From Icerya purchasi (Eukaryota > Arthropoda > Insecta > Hemiptera > Monophlebidae): 64,000 nucleotides of DNA. Location of the stretch: contig CM077115.1 in assembly GCA_039619475.1 (NCBI GenBank), positions 141,372,172 to 141,436,171 of the forward strand. The letters are read 5' to 3'. Below the pieces are notes generated by a model that searched no databases, had not been told where the DNA came from, and saw only the letters and a list, made by a program, of their open reading frames with translations. Position 1 is the first letter of the stretch; every line of letters starts with the position of its first letter. Below are positions 24,183 to 33,962 of the stretch, piece after piece. The position numbers were made by a program, and so were the translations under genes.

Positions 24183-24258
24183 CCGCCGGCATAGCTTCTT
24201 GCGTCCTCGTGGTACACAAGCCCCTCCACCTCGTCAAGGTGGAATCCCCCGGAGGGGC
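24183..24258 (-). ncRNA. Candidate HDV-like ribozyme at the 5' end of the RTE-like LINE
   Basis: Numbering RNA from the element's first base (24258): bases 1-6 GCCCCU can pair with 34-39 AGGGGC (P1), 17-21 CCACC with 29-33 GGUGG around loop UUGACGA (P3), 40-45 UUGUGU with 55-60 ACGCAA (P4), and 7-10 CCGG with 70-73 CCGG (P2). That is the nested order of an HDV-type double pseudoknot, with P1 starting exactly at base 1, as expected if self-cleavage defines the RNA 5' end. HDV-like ribozymes are known at LINE 5' ends. Weak points: P2 is only 4 bp, no spare bases lie between P1 and P4 for P1.1, and the catalytic C is not obvious (C65 is the candidate). Confidence 0.45.
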
Positions 24259-24270
24259 GTTAAGGAATAT

Positions 24271-25200
24271 ATCTTACAAAAAAAAAAATGTATCAAAAAC
24301 ACTGCCGAATAGATCTTTTTAGAACTTTAAAAAGGACGCTATTGCATGTAATTAACCAAATATTTTACAATATACTTTTGACGTAAAAAAAACAAAAATT
24401 TATAGCAAATAAAAAGAAAAATAATTTTTTAAAATGAATAACAGTTTTTTTTTTCCTGTTGCCGAATTCTAATTGAATACTATCATTTCATTTAAAACAA
24501 TTTGCAATAAACATTTTAACTAATAAATATTAGATATATTTACTTGCTCAATTTATTTTTATAAATGATACATCCATTATTATACTAGACCAAGTCAGAA
24601 TTTCTGTTTTTTATACACATGTGACAGGTTATAATATTCCAGATAAAATTAGTTTTCTTCAGTACGGTAATATGTACACATTACCCGAATCACACTAAAT
24701 TGCGGCTTCATGGTGCAAAGCTTTAGTACGTGGTGATATGCGACATGCTAAAAAAGGAATAATGAGATTGCAAAGTAGAAATGGAGTTATTTTTACGATA
24801 AATGCAACATTTGCATTCATTTTTTTTACTCGCGTCCCAACACGCAATACCACCAAGCAAAAGCAATTCAATAGCACGCATCATAAAATCGCACGTGTAT
24901 ATTTTTCAACTATTCTATTTCTCAATCGCTTTTGTTTCTCTAGCCACTTTCTTGTCTTTTTTCCTGCCCATCAAAGGTGTCCGTGTTGCCAAGTTGATTT
25001 TTTCGATTTTTTTTTTTTTTTCTGTGTCGTTTCATTTTTAGGCGAAATGGGAATTAGGCAAAATGGGACCAAACCAATAAAGTAATCGAAATATCCCGAG
25101 ATATATTCATAATCGAGTGATTCCATTAGTATAGCTCATAATTGCCCAACGATAAGAATCGCATTCTTCGCTATGTATTCAACTCTGAATCCGTGTAGTA
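24271..25200. other. Internal sequence of the foldback element, nothing recognised
   Basis: AT-rich sequence between the RTE-like and the hAT insertions. An open stretch near 24738-25085 has no recognisable domain and is dominated by Phe/Ser-rich low complexity. I do not call it a gene. Confidence 0.4.
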
Positions 25201-25369
25201 CTCAGAACTAGTGATGAGCGATATATCGGTATCGGTTATTTTTCACCGGTTAGTTGAAAATCACGGTCACTACCGGTGATCAAACGGTTACGTTAGCAGC
25301 TACCAGTTATTTTAAAACAACAGTGATGATACGTTTACTCAGTGAACAGTGGTGGTTCCAGTGAATTTT

Positions 25370-25475
25370 CTTACCAGTGAATTCTTTACCGGTGATAATT
25401 TTCTTCCCGGTGAATTCTTTACCGGTGATAATTTCCTTACCGGTGATAATTTCCTTACCGGTGAATCGTTTTCTT
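25370..25475 (+). repeat. Subterminal tandem repeats of the hAT element (ACCGGTGA motif)
   Basis: About five copies of a ~20-bp unit, TTACCGGTGATAATTTCC with variants (TTACCAGTGAATTC, TTCCCGGTGAATTC). Similar ACCGGT/CCGGTT words occur near both termini (25244-25285 and 29000-29015). Arrays of short repeats just inside the termini are typical transposase-binding sites of hAT elements; binding here is inferred. Confidence 0.7.
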
Positions 25476-25957
25476 CCGATGATTATTTACTTACTGATTA
25501 TTCTGAAATTAACTGATAATGATAAGTTAAGATACGTTTTCTTACTGATTTAAATTCCCTAAACGTGTTAGGTCAGCGTAATAAATGCAAACTGTTCGCT
25601 TCTATCAACTAAATTAGATCACAGTTATTTGCATAAATATTTTATGTTCTGCAAGGCGTATAATATTGCATAATTAAGAAAGTATACTTGCAATTGTACG
25701 TTCAATAAATTTATATAAAAAAATTGTTTGTTTTCATATTTCATTTAATTAATTTATATCGGTAGTGTAATACTTTTTTTGGTTAAGTTATGTTATGTTC
25801 GTTATTTTTATTTTTTAATGATACTAATATAGTTTTTTATAAAATTTATACATTGGTTAATTTAAGAAATACGTTTATAGTTTTTAAGTGTTAATTGTAA
25901 ATAATAAGACATTTATATAAATTATATGTATGTACAATAGCTTTTAAAAGTGGCATT

Positions 25958-27808
25958 ATGTCGGAAAAATTAAAGCGACAAAAATTTAGTGAAATATGGA
26001 ATTTTTTCACAATTGTTGATGAAAAAAATTATTCTGCCGCATGCAATATATGTAAAAAGAAATTATCGTATAAAACAACAAATTCGAATTTAAAGAAACA
26101 TTTAATTTCTAATCACCCTACTGTGTCCCTAAAAGAAAGAAATATAGAAAATCAACCAATAACTACACAATTGGTAGAGTCCGTGGAATCAAGTCCTGAA
26201 ACTGCTACAAACGTGAAGGTTAAAAATCAGTGCCAGATCACTCACTATCTTCCAAAAAAGTTAAACATTTTTGATAACAAAATTGTTAATGATAATTTAT
26301 TACGATTATTCATCGAAGATTTCCAACCTTCTAGTGTAGTTGAAGATACTGGTTTTAGAAAATTTGTTGAATCTTTAAATCCTACTTACAAACTTCCAAA
26401 TAGACACACCATATCGAGAACCTTAATTCCAAGTATATACGAAGAATGTGTATTAAAGTGTAAAGAGATGGTAAAGATGTGTAAAAAAATTTGTATTACG
26501 ACAGACTGCTGGACATCTATCAATACAGAAAAATACATTGCAATAACAGGACATTTTATAGATGATTTATTTAATATGAATTCAATTTTATTAGACTGTA
26601 CGGTAATCCATGGTCAACATACAAGTGTAAATTTAGCAAAAGAAATTAAGAAAATTGTAACAGAATGGAATATAGAAAATAAAATAATATTAGCAGTTTC
26701 TGATAATGCAGCTAATATAAAGAATGCAATTTCAACAGAACTTAATTGGAAACACTTTGGATGTTTTGCGCATTCATTAAATTTGGTTGTTGATAATGCA
26801 TTAGATGCAATAGAAATTTCATTGTTGCTTACAAAAATTAAAAAAACAATATCCCACTTCAAAAAAAGTTCGTTATCAAATGAAAAACTAATAAAATATC
26901 AAGAACAAACAGGGAAATCTGCAATGAAATTGTTACAAGATGTTCCTACTAGATGGAACTCGACTTATTATATGTTACAACGATTTAATGAATTGGAAAA
27001 TGCGATTAAAAGTACAATAGCTATTCTTGATAATGATATTCCCATTTTAACCACGCAAGAATGGAAAATAAGTAACGAATTATGTCAAGTTCTCAAACCT
27101 TTTGAAAAAGTTACTAAAGTAATAAGTGGCGAAAATTATACATCAGGTTCATTTGTAATACCTTTAGTTAATGGTCTTTTTGAAGTTTGTCAAAGTTTAA
27201 AAAAAAAAAATTTTGATAATACTGTACAAGAAACAGTTTTGACGTTAGAGAAACAACTACATTTTAGGTTTGATAATATTGAAAATAGCAATACTTTATC
27301 TATTGAAACTTTTCTTGATCCAAGATTTAAAATGGCAGCTTTTAACAATTCACAGTGTGCTGAAACTGTAAAAAAAAATGTGATTGCAGCTACAATTTCA
27401 AAAATAAATGATTTGGAGGCGGAAAGGGAAAAAAATAAACCATCAATTATTGAACAGTCAGATGATGAAGATGATACGTGCATATGGATTACACTAAAAA
27501 CAAACTGTGCTAAAGTACAAAAGAGTGGTACATCCAATTCACACGCGATTATTGAAGTGCAGAGATATTTAGAAGAAAATATACTAGCGAGACAAGAAAA
27601 TCCATTAGAATGGTGGCGAAATCATTCATACAATTATCCCCATTTAAGTCTGGTTGTGAAAGAGAAATGTTGTGTTTTGGCTACTTCTGTACCATGTGAA
27701 CGACTTTTTTCAAAAGCAGGACTGGTTCTTTCGGAGCGTAGAAATCGGCTTAGTTCTTCGAAAGTTAGACAACTTTTATTTTTAAATGCAAATTTGAAGT
27801 ATGTATAA
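25958..27808 (+). CDS. hAT-family transposase with BED zinc finger, intact (616 aa)
   Basis: It catalyses cut-and-paste transposition of the surrounding element. An N-terminal BED finger lies at about residues 10-55 (C29, C32, H48, H53; SEIWNFFTIVDEKN before it). The RNase H-like catalytic region follows: first Asp in CITTDCWTS (D183), second Asp in AVSDNAANI (D249), then FGCFAHSLNLVVDNA (268-281) and DVPTRWNSTYYML. A large insertion domain is followed by the C-terminal dimerisation block EWWRNHSYNYPHL, then CVLATSVPCERLFSKAG and LSERRNRLSS, the most conserved hAT signature. Length is normal for the family and there is no stop or frameshift. It resembles ZBED1/ZBED4-type proteins, but the perfect terminal repeats and target duplication show it is a transposon gene, not a domesticated one. 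Start chosen at the only early Met before the finger. Confidence 0.95.
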   Translation: MSEKLKRQKFSEIWNFFTIVDEKNYSAACNICKKKLSYKTTNSNLKKHLISNHPTVSLKERNIENQPITTQLVESVESSPETATNVKVKNQCQITHYLPKKLNIFDNKIVNDNLLRLFIEDFQPSSVVEDTGFRKFVESLNPTYKLPNRHTISRTLIPSIYEECVLKCKEMVKMCKKICITTDCWTSINTEKYIAITGHFIDDLFNMNSILLDCTVIHGQHTSVNLAKEIKKIVTEWNIENKIILAVSDNAANIKNAISTELNWKHFGCFAHSLNLVVDNALDAIEISLLLTKIKKTISHFKKSSLSNEKLIKYQEQTGKSAMKLLQDVPTRWNSTYYMLQRFNELENAIKSTIAILDNDIPILTTQEWKISNELCQVLKPFEKVTKVISGENYTSGSFVIPLVNGLFEVCQSLKKKNFDNTVQETVLTLEKQLHFRFDNIENSNTLSIETFLDPRFKMAAFNNSQCAETVKKNVIAATISKINDLEAEREKNKPSIIEQSDDEDDTCIWITLKTNCAKVQKSGTSNSHAIIEVQRYLEENILARQENPLEWWRNHSYNYPHLSLVVKEKCCVLATSVPCERLFSKAGLVLSERRNRLSSSKVRQLLFLNANLKYV

Positions 27809-28766
27809 AATTAATATCATGTTTTACTTCATTTATCATGTAGCACTGTTTTTTTTGTATATATATATTTTTTTTTTTTTGACAAATTTTACTGTAAGTA
27901 GAGAACCATTTTTTTTTTAATATTTTTATAACAATACCTATTTTAAATGTAAATAACGTTTTCTTAATTTAAATCTGTTTATTATTTTTTAAATTTTATT
28001 TGATAACTTTTTGGTTATTTTAACCTGAAGTTTTATAATAGAAGTTAATCACTTTCATGAAATATTAGTTTTATTATACTCGTAGCGTTTAATGTTGCGA
28101 TTATAGAACTTTATTAAATTTTTTGTTTAGAAATAAGTGTATATATAGCTATAAATGTCAGAATCTAACATATTTCACTCATTTCTCAATATCTATAAAC
28201 TGTCAACTAATGAATGTAAAATTTGAAAAGTAGGGATATCAATTTTATTGCAATAGACATTTAATGATAAAAGATTTTATTTGTGTTTATATGAGGAAAA
28301 GGGGGAGTAACTAAATGAATGTACCAATTTTAACTGTTAGTAATGAGTACATTTTTTGAGAAAAAAAAATATTTATAATTCATTACTGTACGTTCAAAGA
28401 AAAGTAAATAATGACGATTTCAATAATTATTGTTAAGAAAAATAAATTTTTTAAAAAAAGGTAAGGCTGTATAAATAAACATCTACTTGCACTTCACCTT
28501 ATATTATACTTTACATCATTCATCATTACTATTGTTTTCTGTAATAATTTTTAACTTCAATAGCATTATTTCTCTTGCTTTGAATTAAATTATCGTTCTA
28601 ACTTTACTTTTTTTAATACAATTATAAATATAATTTTAAATGTACTTACAATTTAAGTGGAAAAAAGAGTAAAATAAAAATAAGTTATTTAGGACTGTGG
28701 ATAATATAAATCAGCGAGACAGTGAATTACATAAAAATTAGTACATATTTTTTATATTTAGAACAA

Positions 28767-28846
<80 letters not shown>

Positions 28847-28885
28847 TTATATATATATATATATATATACATTTATATATATATA
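28767..28885. repeat. AT/AC compound microsatellite
   Basis: (TA)n, then (AC)n of about 17 units, then (AT)n interrupted by ATACATTT, inside the 3' non-coding part of the hAT element. Confidence 0.95.
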
Positions 28886-29049
28886 ACTATATTTCAGCTT
28901 ATTGGCATAAAAAATGTTAATATCAAATAAATATTACATACATAGTGAAAATAACTGGTCACCATTAAGAATCACCGTTAGTTTGAAATCACTGTAACCA
29001 GTATACCGGTTACTCAAAAATAACCGTTAAGCTCATCACTACTCAGAAC

Positions 29050-29717
29050 GCACAAAGCAACAGAAAGTCCCTGAACACGATGTGGATTTTTTTCGCGCAA
29101 TTCAGATTACCAGCACTTTGTTCGATAAAATAGCTGGTTCACATCACGTCAAATAACACCTAGCATTAAATTCCTGGATCACATTACTCACCCAGATTTG
29201 AAAATGTTAAATCACACTGTCGCTATTGCCTCTCTATAGTGCATTCTATGAACACGACCTAATTCTGTGAAACGGTACTGATAAGGCAGATTTTACAGTT
29301 GCGCACTCAGCTGACGCCTTTCGGACCAGAGATATACTGTGTCTGGAATGGCAACATTTGTTCATTGTGCGACGTCTTTCGAAGTTGAGATATATTAAAT
29401 CATGTCACCACATATATGTATATCCGACCGCGGATATATTTCCCAGAATATAACTGCGTCCGGAGATACTCATGCCTATACACGCGAACTAAGATGTATA
29501 TTATTATACAGATATAGTAGCAAGTGGCGGCCGGCTAATTTTTACGGATTTTTCAAGTACATGGTTATACCTGTCGAAAAACAATCGCGAAGTGAAAGAT
29601 CAAGCGAGGACTTCTACCCAGAAACAATTAGAAAAAAAAAACTGGCAAAATGATTATATAAACAGCTCCACCGGTAAATAATTTTACCTCGATGTTTTCC
29701 TTTAAAAATATATAACA
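29050..29717. other. Internal sequence of the foldback element, nothing firm
   Basis: No recognisable transposase. About 25 bases near 29610-29640 resemble, on the minus strand, the tail of the I-like LINEs found elsewhere in the window (TTTCTGGGTAGAAGTCC), too short to call. Confidence 0.35.
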
Positions 29718-30460
29718 CAAAAAAGGAGCACAAAATTTTTTATTAGCGGCACAAAACGGCCCAAAACTATTGCTATCTAATGGCATAATTACTTTTTTTA
29801 AATTCTCAAATTTTTGGGGGGGCTATCGTCAAGTTAGCCTTTCAGGATCAATTACTTACTATTGCTGGGTGTTAGAGTGCGGCACAAAATTTTTTATTAG
29901 CGGCACAAATCGGCACAAAACTATTGCTATCTAATGGCATAATTACTTTTTTTAAATTCTCAAATTTGGGGGGGGGGCTATCGTCAAGTTAGCCTTTCAG
30001 GATCAATTATTTACTATTGCTGGGTGTTAGAGTGCGGCACAAAATTTTTTATTAGCGGCACAAATCGGCACAAAACTATTGCTATCTAATGGCATAATTA
30101 CTTTTTTTAAATTCTCAAATTTGGGGGGGGGGGGGGGGCTATCGTCAAGTTAGCCTTTCAGGATCAATTATTTACTATTGCTGGGTGTTAGAGTGCGGCA
30201 CAAAATTTTTTATTAGCGGCACAAATCGGCACAAAACTATTGCTATCTAATGGCATAATTACTTTTTTTAAATTCTCAAATTTGGGGGGGGGGCTATCGT
30301 CAGGTTAGCCCCCCGGGACAATTTTTACTAATACCACGTGTTAGAGTGCGGCACAAAACTTTTTATTATCAGCACAATTCGGCACAAAACGGGCACAATT
30401 CGTTTAGTTGAATTTGATTTTAAAATTCCGTCATGGGGGGGGGGCTAACTTGACGCTGCT
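29718..30460 (-). repeat. Right arm: ~5 tandem units of ~150 bp, inverted to the left arm
   Basis: Reading + the order is reversed relative to the left arm: CGGCACAAA, CTATTGCTATCTAATGGCAT, a G-run, then GGCTATCGTCAAGTTAGCC. Units end near 29836, 29991, 30148, 30306 and 30460. The three central units are almost identical to each other apart from the G-run length (8 to 17 G), whereas the left-arm units have diverged. Confidence 0.9.
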
Positions 30461-30469
30461 GGTGCCAAG
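30461..30469. other. Target-site duplication, right copy (GGTGCCAAG)
   Basis: Identical to 17720-17728 and directly abutting the right terminus GACGCTGCT. Confidence 0.9.
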
Positions 30470-30970
30470 TGGTAAACAAAGTAATCATCGCATTGTAGAA
30501 TAGAGGACGCTAACGCTGAGATTAATGTTAAAATAAAAGTTATAGTAAAAAAAAAATTAAATATTAACACACCTGCAACACAAAAACAATTACGGATGAC
30601 ATCGTTACGTAAAATTAATGCCGGATCCATAATAGATATATACTCGATATACGCTATAGTGTAATACAACTCTAAATTCTTCAGAAGAAAGGGCTGGATT
30701 TAATTTTTATATAATCTAGGAACTGCACGAAATAATATAAGTAATGGAGAACTTAAGAAACTCCATGTTTAATCTTACAAATGAAAAAGATGGGGTTAGT
30801 GGCGTCGGTAGAACTTTGCTTTATTTTTCGCGGAGGAAGTGATATTTCAAGTTTCCTTTGCTCATTTTCAATTCCCCGGGAAAATTAACCAAAGATAATT
30901 AATTAACCCAATTGCCCCCGTTAATATTTCTCTTCCTCTTTTAATTTCTTATATTCTTCTTCTTTTTCGT
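30470..30970. other. Intergenic, no gene seen
   Basis: AT-rich sequence between the foldback element and a LINE 3' end. Nothing recognised. Confidence 0.5.
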
Positions 30971-30974
30971 GCAA

Positions 30975-31640
30975 CCCGATTCGGGTACAGCTTAACCATT
31001 TTTCATGGATTCAACCGTTTGACGAAACGCGTCTCGATTTTTTGCGATCTGGACCAATTTTCCTACTTTTGTAACTCCAGTCCATTTCTTAATATTACGG
31101 AGCCAAGAAATCCTTCTTCTTCCTCGTCCCCTTTTCCCTTCTACCGCTCCCATCATAATTGTGTGCAGAAGGTGATATTTTGATCCTCTCATGAAATGTC
31201 CAAAGAAATTAGTTTTGCGTTTTTTAATTATGTCCATTAGTACCGAATCCGTTTTCATTAATTGTAACACTTCCGCATCTTTCATTTTTTTTAGTCCATG
31301 GTATCTTCCAGATCCGGCGATAACACCACTTTCTGAATGATGAAATACTCTGTTCCATATGTTCTTTCACTGTCCACGTCTCCTCGCACCCATATAAGAG
31401 TACGGACCATACATAACATTTTAGCACCTTCTTCTTGATTTCCAGATTTAATGTTCTATCGAAAAGTACATTTTCTTCATCTTCATAAATACATCCCGGG
31501 CTATCTCGATGCGCGTTCTTATTTCTATGTCAGGGTATCTTCCGCTATCCGACAACCTAGATACTTGTATTTTCCTACCCGTTTAATTTCCCTACCGTTA
31601 AGGAATATAGTTTTTTATCTACAACTGGCTGTTTACGTGC
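30975..31640 (-). mobile_element. LINE 3' fragment: end of reverse transcriptase ORF
   Basis: Minus-strand translation with frame changes follows the conserved end of this LINE ORF in order: IFLNGREIKRVGKYKYLGCRI (about 31612-31550, the thumb block), then VLKCYVWSVLLYGCEETW (about 31427-31370), RKWCYRRIWKIPWT, then from 31285 KRKTNFFGHFMRG, EGKRGRGRRRISWLRNIKKWTG and a short tail to a stop at about 30992. The catalytic part is missing, so it is a typical 5'-truncated copy with at least two frameshifts. Confidence 0.85.
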
Positions 31641-33480
31641 CACTAATATACAAAAGTTGTGGACAGAATATGACCAAAATCGCTCTCCTGGATCGACCAC
31701 GGAACGGTGAGGTATATATAATTTCTGCAGAATTATTTAATGAAGTAAATTTTGTTAATGTCATCGGAATATAACCAAGACATACCTTGGTACTTTTTTG
31801 TTAAAATTAAACTACATAAAGTCGTTAATGAAAATACATACTACGTTTAATGAAAACTAGGGGTTAAGTTTACAGAAATTGAGAAATACGTTAAAAATAT
31901 GCGAATTTAAGTGTATTTTAAATTAATTTTTTCAAACGACATCGTGTGAAAGGACGTCTATTTTAAAAGATCGCATAGCAGCATCAGCCAGCGTTACCAC
32001 TGATTGCACGTGCTTCGGCCAGCTGTTATCTTAATTAAATTTTCCTTCAATAATAAGACCGCAGTTCAATAATAAGAGTCGTTTTTATTTTTAGTAATAA
32101 TTATACTTCTTGTCATATCTAAATGACACTTTTAGTAAGTTTATATACTCGTATCTATATCAGAAGAAAAATTTCTGAAATGTCACTTCCCAAAAAATAT
32201 TTTTTAATTAACTAAAAAGTTAAACAATTTGCAATTTTAAAGAATAAATAAATACGACAAAAAATACTTTACATAGTATACGTGAAAAAATTTGAGAAAA
32301 TTAGATTTTACGCCTATAAATTATCAGTTCAGCACATCTTCTTGTGCTAGAAACACAAATATATCGAGTAATCAGTTTTACAACTGTATTTATACACTCG
32401 CATTTTTAACGCGCTGTAATGTTTTTTAGCGAACATTCGTTGAAATATGAATACAATTATTTATGCGAAAAGAAGAAATCGAACAATTTTAGAACCCGTA
32501 TCGGTTTTATTTAAAGATGAAAACAAAAAAAGGGGTTAAACTATATACATATATTTTACGAAACATGTTACACGCTTTCATCGATAGAACTTTCACTCGA
32601 TAGTCGCTTTAATCGGTCACGGTTTATCGTTCAATAATATCACATGAACTAAAGTTGTAGCAGTTGTATTTTCATTCTGGGAACGCTTCGATATTAGCTC
32701 AATAGACGAGGGATTTCTGTACGGCTAACAATGAAACTTGACATCGTTCCGAGGTGTTGTGGGAATAATTAGCGCACTTTTCTATATATTCTGGGCAACT
32801 ATCCAGTTTTAGCTATTGTTTATTGTAGATGCAGTAGTGTTTGTATCCGCATTCTCTCCATTTATTAGGTCATAAAGAGGAAGCCCGTCAGTTTTCTAAT
32901 AGTTTATTTATATGTAATTTTACAGGTGCGTAATACGGTGGTGTGTCACTGCTTTCCGACAAAATAAATGTACGACAATAGTGTAATGCCGAATATCGTA
33001 ACGAAGAACATGATCTGGAAGATGTGTGTGTGTGTGTGTGTGTACGTCTGTATGAAGGGAAGTACATTATTTGTCACAAGGTGTGCCCATTTCCTAAAAA
33101 AATCGCTTTTTTATTTTTTCTATACCGAAGGTGGGGCGCTGAAATTGTAATAGGCGGTTGAGTTTGTTAAATTTGGATAAGGTAGTTTATAAATAAAAAA
33201 CAAACAAAAAAAAAAACAGCTTGTTCCACTGCTCCATTAGAGTAGCATAATTAAAATAATTAAAAAATATTCTTATCGGTTTAAAGAATAAAAGTAAATA
33301 AAATAGTCGGGATGAAATATTTATACCGGGGGAATCGTATGGGTAGCAGTTTCGATCGATACTGAAGGTAATTAGAGATCCATATCATTATTGCGGCTAT
33401 ACAACGACAATTACGAAAATGAAATCGAATCGTTATCACGAATGACTCTATCAAACGGCCTGTGTTTCTGTCATTCTTAA
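31641..33480. other. Intergenic, no gene seen
   Basis: AT-rich sequence with a short (TG)n tract at 33024-33042. No coding or element trace I can support. Confidence 0.5.
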
Positions 33481-33489
33481 TCTGTTTTT

Positions 33490-33962
33490 CTTTTTTTTTT
33501 AGCTCTTCAACTAAAGATCTTTACCCCAAAACAATTAGAATTGTAGAGAAAAGGTTATACATGTATAATGAGACAATCAAATATCATTAATAGAAAGGAA
33601 TAACGTATGAAGAAAGAAAGAACAGGACATAACAAACAGGACAAACTGTAAGAACCCCGAGCCTAAGCAAATGCGAATACAGAGCCCTCCATCGAAAGAG
33701 ATGAACACATAGTAAACACTTGATAACCGTTTCAGACAAATGCACCATTCGAATGGAGAGGATGATAATATGGAGAAGAAGCAAAAGTGGGAAGTAAATA
33801 GTAGAGAATGGTTAAAACGCAGGTGAATAATGGAGACAACAGCAGAGCGTCGAAGAGAACGGAACATGGATTGAAAGGAAGACTAGCTCGAACAGACAGA
33901 TAGAAGGAGCGACTGTTAGAAAAAAAGGAAGCATATATATCCGACCAGAGCTGGAAAATTTT
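33490..33962 (-). mobile_element. I-like LINE, 3' end (part of a split copy)
   Basis: On the minus strand this ends in TTTGGGGTAAAGATCTTTAG plus an A-rich tail, the same 3' end seen at 54620 and 63300. Its length (about 470 bp) equals the distance from the RNase H GNE motif to the tail in the copy at 47.4-47.96 kb. It therefore looks like the downstream part of the fossil at 35746-37800, separated from it by about 1.8 kb of inserted sequence. Confidence 0.65.

Larger units (their letters stand above)
20703..24258 (-). mobile_element. Full-length RTE-like LINE with 12-bp target duplication
   Basis: The 12 bases GTTAAGGAATAT occur at 20691-20702 and 24259-24270 and bracket 3556 bp. On the minus strand the element starts with GCCCCTCC at 24258, has a 314-nt 5' leader, one intact ORF (23944-20774) and a very short 3' part ending in an A-rich tail built from AAAATAAA-like units. 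A perfect duplication, an intact ORF and a complete 5' end indicate a recent insertion. Compact single-ORF structure, an APE endonuclease, the FADD motif and a short simple-repeat tail fit the RTE group; the clade is inferred. Confidence 0.9.
25209..29041 (+). mobile_element. Complete hAT transposon (3833 bp) with intact transposase
   Basis: The flanking octamer CTCAGAAC at 25201-25208 and 29042-29049 is a perfect 8-bp target duplication. The termini are TAGTGATGAGC and its reverse complement GCTCATCACTA, followed by CGGTTATTTTT(C/G)A a little inside both ends. The subterminal zones are rich in ACCGGT words. One transposase ORF without introns lies at 25958-27808. Perfect duplication and intact ORF suggest recent transposition. 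It is nested in the foldback element. Confidence 0.93.
17729..30460. mobile_element. Foldback-like DNA transposon, 12.7 kb, with three nested insertions
   Basis: The termini are perfect inverted copies (AGCAGCGTCAAGTTAG at 17729; its reverse complement ends at 30460), flanked by the 9-bp duplication GGTGCCAAG. The inverted arms are about 0.7 kb each and consist of ~150-bp tandem units; the outermost unit of each arm (17729-17882 and 30307-30460) is nearly identical between arms. Long inverted arms made of tandem repeats plus a 9-bp duplication are the hallmarks of Foldback (FB) elements, which are placed near Mutator-like transposons. Inside lie a deleted hAT, a full-length RTE-like LINE and a complete hAT, each with its own target duplication. 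Subtracting them and one duplication copy each leaves about 4.1 kb. That remainder (18436-18884, 20127-20690, 24271-25208, 29050-29717) shows no transposase I can recognise, so the element is probably non-autonomous. Superfamily assignment is inference from structure. Confidence 0.87.

Noticed and set aside
24738..25085. 115-codon plus-strand open frame between the two nested elements
   Set aside because: Phe-rich low complexity, an overlapping alternative frame of similar quality and no recognisable domain.
25958..27808. Domesticated ZBED-type host gene
   Set aside because: Intact terminal inverted repeats and a perfect 8-bp target duplication show it is still part of a transposon.
17729..30460. 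LTR retrotransposon as an explanation of the long terminal repeats
   Set aside because: The terminal repeats are inverted, not direct, are built of tandem units, and lack TG...CA ends; the only reverse transcriptase inside has its own complete boundaries.
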